A stretch of 40,073 bases of DNA from Oscillospiraceae bacterium (lineage in GTDB: Bacteria > Bacillota > Clostridia > Oscillospirales > SIG627), in NCBI GenBank assembly GCA_015065265.1, contig SVQQ01000014.1, forward strand, positions 1 to 40,073, given 5' to 3'. A model generated the notes under the pieces. The model ran no database searches. It was not told the origin of the DNA and saw only the letters and a list, made by a program, of their open reading frames with translations. This document shows, in pieces, positions 35,411 to 40,073 of this stretch (the first letter of the stretch is position 1; every line of letters begins with the position of its first letter). The position numbers were made by a program, and so were the translations under genes.

Positions 35411-36859
35411 TTAAATAATTCTGAAGCTGTCAGCAAGTACACATCTGCGCTGTCTTGTGAAACTACGCGCTGAAGTAATACCTTCTCCTGTCGGTCCTGC
35501 GATAGTAAAGGTCGCATGTCCTTCTCCGCCAAAACCGATACCTGCATATGAGGGTGCGTTCTTAACAAAAATAGTTGTTTCTACTGCCTTTGCAAATTTT
35601 GAAAGGTTATCTATATTCTTAGAGTGCATATGTGCGGTATGGCGGTTTCCGTGTTCTGCTTTTACTGCAAGTTCAACCGCCTGATCAATATTGTCAACTC
35701 TTACAATAGGAAGAATAGGCATCATAAGCTCGTGTTGAACAAAATCGTGTTCGAAAGGTACTTCGCATATAATACATCTGATGTCGGAACTTACTTCAAT
35801 GCCCATCTTTTTAAGAATAACGTCGGCACTTCTTCCAACACAGTCACGGTTAACAATCTTAACTGTTTTTCCCGCTTTGTTAGTCTTTTCTTGAAGAACG
35901 ATTTTTGCAAGTTCGTTTGCCTGTTCAAAGGTTATCATATATGAACCTGCTTTTTTCATTCCCGCAATAAGCTCATCTGCTATATTTCTGAAAGCAAATA
36001 CTTCTTTTTCTGCGATACAAGGAAGGTTATTGTCGAAGGTACATCCGTCGATAATGTCCTTTGCCGCTTTTGCTATATCCGCGGTATCGTCAACGATAAC
36101 GGGAGGGTTACCTGCACCTGCACCGATTGCTTTTTTGCCTGAAGAGAGAACTGCTTTTACAACGCCGGGACCACCTGTACAAACAAGGAGTTTGATAAGA
36201 GGATGAGACTGCATAATAGCGGCAGAGTCAAGGGTTGGTTTGTCCATAGAGCAAACGAGAACATCAGGACCACCTGACGCTTTTGACGCTCTGTTTATAA
36301 GGTCAACTGCATAGTTGGAAGTTGCAATAGCGTTGGGGTGAGGATTGAATACAACACCGTTACCTGCGGCTATCATACCAATTGAGTTGCAGATAACCGT
36401 TTCACTGGGGTTAGTACTTGGCGTGATTGCTCCTACAACACCGAAGGGTGCCATTTCAATAAGAGTGAGTCCGTCGTCACCTGTTTTAGCAGTAGATACA
36501 ATATCTTCTGTGCCTGGTGTTTTGTCGGCAACGAGAATATGCTTAAGTCTCTTGTGTTCAACCTTTCCCATACCGGTTTCTGCAACACCGAGTTCAGCCA
36601 TAGTCTGCGCTTCCGCGTAAGTGAGACGTCTGATTTCAGCAATTATCTTTTCTCTCTTTTCAACAGACATATCTCTTACGGCCTTGTAGCCTTTATTTGC
36701 GGCATCAATAGCCTCGTTCATATCGCTGAAAACGCCTATGAATTTTCTGCCGTTATACTGTGTTGAATCCCAGCTCTTGTTCTGTGCAACGCTTGTTTGC
36801 ATTGCACCTATCACTTTTTCAACAATAGTTTTTATTTCTTGTTCTGTCATTGTTGCCAT
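35411..36859 (-). CDS. CoA-acylating aldehyde dehydrogenase (PduP/EutE type)
   Basis: A 482-aa enzyme oxidising propionaldehyde or acetaldehyde with NAD+ and CoA to acyl-CoA inside the BMC. An N-terminal amphipathic helix (MTEQEIKTIVEKVIGAMQTS) and a linker form the encapsulation peptide. The aldehyde dehydrogenase core includes PFGVVGAITPSTNPSETVIC, AGAGNPPVIVDD and the catalytic Cys region DGCTFDNNLPCIAEKEVF. It pairs with pduL. PduP and EutE cannot be separated by sequence alone; the rest of the operon has PduS- and PduT-type proteins. The gene lies 34 bases after the DeoR gene. Confidence 0.93.
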   Translation of the reverse strand: MATMTEQEIKTIVEKVIGAMQTSVAQNKSWDSTQYNGRKFIGVFSDMNEAIDAANKGYKAVRDMSVEKREKIIAEIRRLTYAEAQTMAELGVAETGMGKVEHKRLKHILVADKTPGTEDIVSTAKTGDDGLTLIEMAPFGVVGAITPSTNPSETVICNSIGMIAAGNGVVFNPHPNAIATSNYAVDLINRASKASGGPDVLVCSMDKPTLDSAAIMQSHPLIKLLVCTGGPGVVKAVLSSGKKAIGAGAGNPPVIVDDTADIAKAAKDIIDGCTFDNNLPCIAEKEVFAFRNIADELIAGMKKAGSYMITFEQANELAKIVLQEKTNKAGKTVKIVNRDCVGRSADVILKKMGIEVSSDIRCIICEVPFEHDFVQHELMMPILPIVRVDNIDQAVELAVKAEHGNRHTAHMHSKNIDNLSKFAKAVETTIFVKNAPSYAGIGFGGEGHATFTIAGPTGEGITSARSFTRQRRCVLADSFRII

Positions 36860-36893
36860 AATGATATCCTTTCCGTTATATAGTCAAACTGTT

Positions 36894-37652
36894 TCAATAT
36901 ACAAGTTGAATTTTCTTTTTATCAAGTGCTTTTTTGAACTTATCGGACGGTTCAACGTCTGTTACTACCACGTCGATGCTATCAAGGTCGCAGATCTTCA
37001 CAAATGATATTTTGTCAAACTTTGTGTTATCAACTGCAAGAATTACCTTGTTTGAATTCTCAATAAATGCTTTTTTTAAGTCTGCATTATTTTCTCGGGT
37101 ATCTGTAATTCCCTTATTTAAATCAATTCCTTTGCAGGACATTACCGCTATATCTGCATGATATTTATCAAGAGAAGAAGTGGCAGATGCGCTCAAAAAT
37201 GACATTGAGTCCTGACGGTAGGTACCGCCTGTGGAAATAATTCGCCAATCGTTATTTGTGGGAAGGTCGAGAAGTATCTCGACAGAATTTGTGATAAGGG
37301 TCAAATTATGTTTATAAAAAATACTCTTGACGGTAAACAGTGCTGTTGTACTGGCGTCAAGAAAAATCGAGTCGCCGTCCTGAATCAGACTTCCTATTTT
37401 TTCAGCAATGTATTTTTTACCGCTTACGTTAGTAAGTTTTCTGACAGTATAAGGAAGTTCAACTGTCATATTATCACTTTTTACTGCACCGCCGTAGGTT
37501 TTTTTAGCAAAACCTTCAATTTCGAGTTTTTCAAGGTCACGTCTTATCGTTTCCTCAGTAACTGAATAAAGGGTAGCTAGGTCACTTACGATAACCTTTC
37601 CGTCAATCATAAGCTTTGATAATATTTCATTCTTTCTTTCAATAGGAAGCAT
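36894..37652 (-). CDS. DeoR-family transcriptional regulator
   Basis: A 252-aa repressor of sugar catabolism. An N-terminal HTH spans about 1-57 (MLPIERKNEILSKLMIDGKV, SVTEETIRRDLEKLEIEGF). The C-terminal DeoRC sensor domain has the isomerase-like ligand site (DSIFLDASTTALFTV, LTLITNSVEILLDL). DeoR proteins usually respond to phosphorylated sugars, so a sugar-phosphate (for example rhamnulose- or fuculose-1-phosphate) is the likely inducer. It is embedded within the BMC operon, 11 bases after the pduT-type gene, and thus probably autoregulates the locus. Fucose/rhamnose BMC loci in other bacteria also carry DeoR regulators. Confidence 0.92.
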   Translation of the reverse strand: MLPIERKNEILSKLMIDGKVIVSDLATLYSVTEETIRRDLEKLEIEGFAKKTYGGAVKSDNMTVELPYTVRKLTNVSGKKYIAEKIGSLIQDGDSIFLDASTTALFTVKSIFYKHNLTLITNSVEILLDLPTNNDWRIISTGGTYRQDSMSFLSASATSSLDKYHADIAVMSCKGIDLNKGITDTRENNADLKKAFIENSNKVILAVDNTKFDKISFVKICDLDSIDVVVTDVEPSDKFKKALDKKKIQLVY

Positions 37653-37663
37653 TTTATATCACC

Positions 37664-38212
37664 TTACAGAATATTTTTCCAGAGTTTTTCATCGGGACCT
37701 GCAATAACAGAACTGTCAAGGAACATTCCGTTGCCCCCTGCTCCTGCCATTGCTTTTTCGATAGCGGCGGAAACTGCAGAAACTTCACCTGTAAGTAGAA
37801 GGTATGATTTTCCGCACATACCACGTGCAAGTCTAAGTTCAATAAGGTCAATAATTGCGGTTTTTGCCGCTGTATCTGCTGCAACTATTGCAGATGCAAC
37901 AGAGTAGGTTTCAAGAATTCCAAGAGCCTTGGGATTCTTGATTTCAGTTGTTCCGTAAATCGCACCAAAAAGTGATTCGTGGGGATTTCCAAGAACGAAA
38001 GTGTCAATCAAATTTTCGGTTGAGTGAGAAGAAGCGGAGTCAACTGCTGCTTTTACCGCACTCAAATCGCCTTCGATGAGCACAAAATATTTACCGGGAC
38101 AAACAGTTTCTGCTTGAATGATATCTACGTCTGCTGTCTTAACCATTATATCTGCCGCGGTTATACCTGAAGAAACGGTCTTAAACTCTACAAGACCTAT
38201 TGCTTTTCCCAT
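37664..38212 (-). CDS. pduT: Trimeric tandem-BMC shell protein, PduT-like
   Basis: A 182-aa shell protein made of two fused BMC domains (about 1-90 and 95-182: AIGLVEFKTVSSGITAADIM and ALGILETYSVASAIVAADTA). Trimers form a pseudohexagonal tile. Cys38 (ETVCPGKYF) lies at the position that in Citrobacter PduT binds a [4Fe-4S] cluster in the central pore, allowing electron passage across the shell. The neighbouring PduS-type flavoprotein supports that electron-relay role. Start and upstream stop overlap by one base. Confidence 0.92.
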   Translation of the reverse strand: MGKAIGLVEFKTVSSGITAADIMVKTADVDIIQAETVCPGKYFVLIEGDLSAVKAAVDSASSHSTENLIDTFVLGNPHESLFGAIYGTTEIKNPKALGILETYSVASAIVAADTAAKTAIIDLIELRLARGMCGKSYLLLTGEVSAVSAAIEKAMAGAGGNGMFLDSSVIAGPDEKLWKNIL

Positions 38213-39555
38213 CAGCGTTTACCTCCGTTTGATTTAATAATTATGTATTTATCGTTTACTTCTTTGACTTGCCCGTTAATCGAGGAATGGATATTAACAC
38301 CAAGTTTTCCTTCAGGTGCAAGTCCTATTAACTGTCCAACTTTCACGGTGTCCCCTACTTTCACCTGAGGAACTGCGGGAACTCCTATGTGTTGTGACAT
38401 CTTAATTCTGACCGTTTCGGGAATTACTTCAACATCGGAAATAGGTGCCGAAACGTTATATTTATTAAGTCCGAGTCTTGAACAAAGTCTTGACAGCGGA
38501 ACTCTTCTTAATTTTCTGGAATCAGGAACTCCTTTAGGTTGTACGCCCTTGGGAACAGAGACACCTTTTGCTCTCATTTGTGTTTTAAATTCTGAAATCA
38601 AAAGTCTTGGGGAAAGACCTTGCTGACAAGAATACATTTCACAAAGAGCACATCCGCAACAAAACATAGCGTCAAGATAAGGTGTTATGTTTTTTGTATC
38701 GTGATTTGAGACAACTCTCATAAACTCGTGAGGTTCAATGGGGTGTCCGAGTAAAAATCTTGGACAAAGGTCAGTACAATAGCGACATTGACAACAAGAT
38801 GCCATAGTTCTCTTTAAGTCCACAGAGGGTTTAACCTTCTTTTTCATTACAACATAGTGGTCCTGAGGAAGAACAATAACTGCATTGGTGGTTTTAGTTA
38901 CGTAGTCACTGTCAGAACCGAGACTTCCCATCATGGGACCACCCATAACGAAAGCAGGGTCTTTGACTGTAACACCACCTGCAAGTTCAATTACTTCAGA
39001 AATTTTCATACCGATAGGTACAAGGAAAGTCTGAGGTTTTTTAACTTCGCCGGTTATAGTCACAAACTTTTTGGTAACGGGTTTGGTTTCGTTTACTGCT
39101 TTATATACGTTATAAACTGTTTCTACGTTAAAAACCGTTACTCCAACCGATGACGGAATAGCACCTGGGGCAACTACCCTACCGGTTGTTTCGTAAATGA
39201 GCACAACTTCGTCACCTGCCGGATAAATCTCGTCAAGTGTTGAAATAGATATATTTTCAAACGATGAAATTTCTGCATTTACTGCCTCAATTGCCTTTTT
39301 ATAGGCTTTTTTAAGGGCAATAATAACGTTATTTACATCGAGAGTTTTCGCGATTAAATTCAGTGCACACAAAATCTCGTGAGCATTTTTTTCAAGTAAA
39401 CTTCTGTGAAGGCGCAAAAGAGGTTCGCACTCTGCACAGTTCAAAATTATCGTGTCAATGCTTTTGTCGAACTTCGCGTACGAAGGAAATCCCGCACCAC
39501 CTGCACCGACAACACCGCTATCACGAACAATTTGTTTTAATTCTTCAAAATTCAT
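38212..39555 (-). CDS. pduS: PduS-like RnfC-type iron-sulfur flavoprotein
   Basis: A 447-aa BMC-associated electron-transfer protein. The N-terminal RnfC/NuoF-like Rossmann region binds FMN/NADH (GVVGAGGAGFPSYAKFD, LNCAECEPLL). It is followed by an SLBB domain (PVTKKFVTITGEVKKPQTFL), two 4Fe-4S motifs (CCQCRYCTDLCP and CCGCALCEMYSC), and a C-terminal barrel-sandwich/lipoyl-like region. In Pdu systems PduS reduces cobalamin. In B12-free systems it is thought to recycle NADH across the shell through PduT. The start overlaps the eutN stop as ATGA. Confidence 0.93.
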   Translation of the reverse strand: MNFEELKQIVRDSGVVGAGGAGFPSYAKFDKSIDTIILNCAECEPLLRLHRSLLEKNAHEILCALNLIAKTLDVNNVIIALKKAYKKAIEAVNAEISSFENISISTLDEIYPAGDEVVLIYETTGRVVAPGAIPSSVGVTVFNVETVYNVYKAVNETKPVTKKFVTITGEVKKPQTFLVPIGMKISEVIELAGGVTVKDPAFVMGGPMMGSLGSDSDYVTKTTNAVIVLPQDHYVVMKKKVKPSVDLKRTMASCCQCRYCTDLCPRFLLGHPIEPHEFMRVVSNHDTKNITPYLDAMFCCGCALCEMYSCQQGLSPRLLISEFKTQMRAKGVSVPKGVQPKGVPDSRKLRRVPLSRLCSRLGLNKYNVSAPISDVEVIPETVRIKMSQHIGVPAVPQVKVGDTVKVGQLIGLAPEGKLGVNIHSSINGQVKEVNDKYIIIKSNGGKR

Positions 39556-39833
39556 TTCTTAGGTACTCCTGAAAGTCCGACTCCGTCATCTACTATACCA
39601 ACAATAGCAGCATCAACGGGAGAATTTTCCATGCCACAACCGATACGTGCAGCGCTGCCTAAAGCCACAAGAACAATTTCACCTATACCTGCGCCAATAT
39701 TATCAACAGCAACAATTCTGTTGGAAGGATCACCTATTTCCTCAAGGGGCTCTACAAGCATAAATTTATTACCAACCAAATTTTCGTTTTTGCGGGTTGA
39801 TACTATGCTACCAATTACTTTTCCTACAATCAT
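39552..39833 (-). CDS. eutN: BMC vertex protein, EutN/CcmL family
   Basis: A 93-aa pentamer-forming protein that caps the vertices of the shell. The OB-like fold begins MIVGKVIGSIVSTRKN, with hallmarks LMLVEP-like KFMLVEPLEE, AVDNIGAGIGEIVLVALGSAAR and DAAIVGIVD. The start at 39833 has AAAGGA 9 bases upstream and gives the usual length. A longer frame to 39917 would read through the hairpin at 39875-39907 and is rejected. It lies between the BMC-A gene and pduS. Confidence 0.94.
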   Translation of the reverse strand: MIVGKVIGSIVSTRKNENLVGNKFMLVEPLEEIGDPSNRIVAVDNIGAGIGEIVLVALGSAARIGCGMENSPVDAAIVGIVDDGVGLSGVPKK

Positions 39834-39874
39834 TTTACGTGTTCCTTTCTTAGTCAGATAATAATGGACGTGAC

Positions 39875-39907
39875 GTTCAGTTCCCGACAAGAAGTCGGGA
39901 ACTGAAC
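39875..39907 (-). promoter_or_regulatory. Strong 14-bp hairpin between BMC-A and eutN
   Basis: GTTCAGTTCCCGAC and its exact complement flank an AAGAA loop. No T run follows on the minus strand, so it is unlikely to be a full terminator. An mRNA-processing or 3'-stabilising element downstream of a highly expressed shell gene fits better. Confidence 0.65.
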
Positions 39908-39919
39908 AAATCCTCATTT

Positions 39920-40073
39920 TTACTTAATGATGGGGAGAATCTTTTCAACGTCTGCGTGAGGTCTGGGGATTACGTGGATTGCAACAATCTCACCGAGCTT
40001 TGCAGCTGCTGCTCCGCCTGCCTCTGTTGCAGCATTAACTGCTCCAACATCACCTCTTACCATAACAGATACG
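39920..40073 (-). CDS. BMC-A hexameric shell protein, 5' end beyond window
   Basis: The last 50 codons of a single-BMC-domain shell protein of the PduA/EutM type. Visible are the pore-proximal region [20 protein letters not shown], then [20 protein letters not shown] and a short tail ending LPIIK. The conserved HVIPRPH segment is characteristic of major BMC-A hexamers. The stop is at 39920-39922. The start and any further shell genes lie beyond 40073. The gene precedes a strong hairpin and then eutN. Confidence 0.92.
   Translation of the reverse strand, partial: VSVMVRGDVGAVNAATEAGGAAAAKLGEIVAIHVIPRPHADVEKILPIIK

Noticed and set aside
39834..39917. Longer N-terminus for the EutN protein
   Set aside because: It would translate the hairpin between genes. 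EutN proteins begin at the M-I/K-V-G-K-V motif, which has a good ribosome binding site.

Overview
The window is about 40 kb from a low-GC, strictly anaerobic Firmicute of the class Clostridia, probably an uncultured gut-type lineage. The evidence is an [FeFe] hydrogenase operon, a Na+-pumping decarboxylase, a bacterial microcompartment (BMC) locus, AGGAGG-type ribosome binding sites, AT-rich spacers, and a miaB-ymcA/ylbF-mutS-mutL order like that of Bacillus subtilis. It is gene-dense. I see no rRNA, tRNA, CRISPR array or insertion sequence. 42 coding regions are called, two of them cut by the window edges.

Layout. 1-1521 (+): a tyrosine recombinase missing its N-terminus and a GntR/FCD regulator. 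1544-3950 (-): a PFL/UPF0210 protein with its ACT partner, and an unrecognised protein. 4062-8570: a biotin-dependent Na+ pump (alpha, beta and biotin carrier on -), then an orphan OmpR-type response regulator and a separate gamma subunit on +. 8635-10471 (+): an SGNH-hydrolase lipoprotein, a DUF378 protein and long-form HPF. 10510-11667 (-): a trigger-factor-like foldase lipoprotein. 11786-20097 (-): a six-gene run, tcdA-miaB-ylbF/ymcA-mutS-mutL-tgt, joining anticodon-loop tRNA modification to mismatch repair. 20166-24710 (-): an AraC regulator, L-rhamnose isomerase and a cytoplasmic GH78 rhamnosidase.

24778-32920 (-): an electron-bifurcating hydrogenase operon. It encodes the NuoE-, NuoF- and HydA-type subunits plus a thioredoxin-fold ferredoxin. 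Between them lies an accessory module: a second, sensory-like [FeFe] hydrogenase, two different GHKL ATPases, two DRTGG-like proteins and a PHP phosphoesterase. 33137-34661: a small GNAT-like protein and a ComEC-type MBL-fold lipoprotein. 34751-40073 (-): a BMC locus with BMC-A (partial), EutN-type vertex protein, PduS, PduT, a DeoR regulator, a CoA-acylating aldehyde dehydrogenase and PduL.

How it fits together. Rhamnosides would be cleaved inside the cell and rhamnose isomerised. In known fucose/rhamnose BMC systems the lactaldehyde/propanediol branch ends in propionaldehyde, propionyl-CoA and propionyl-phosphate, which matches the aldehyde dehydrogenase and PduL here. Surplus NADH and ferredoxin would leave as H2 through the bifurcating hydrogenase, and decarboxylation energy would be stored as a Na+ gradient. 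The rhamnose-BMC link is inference, because the signature aldolase or glycyl-radical enzyme is not in the window. The best candidates for under-described biology are the sensory-hydrogenase/GHKL/DRTGG/PHP module, the lipoprotein trigger factor, and the structured spacer before the detached gamma subunit.
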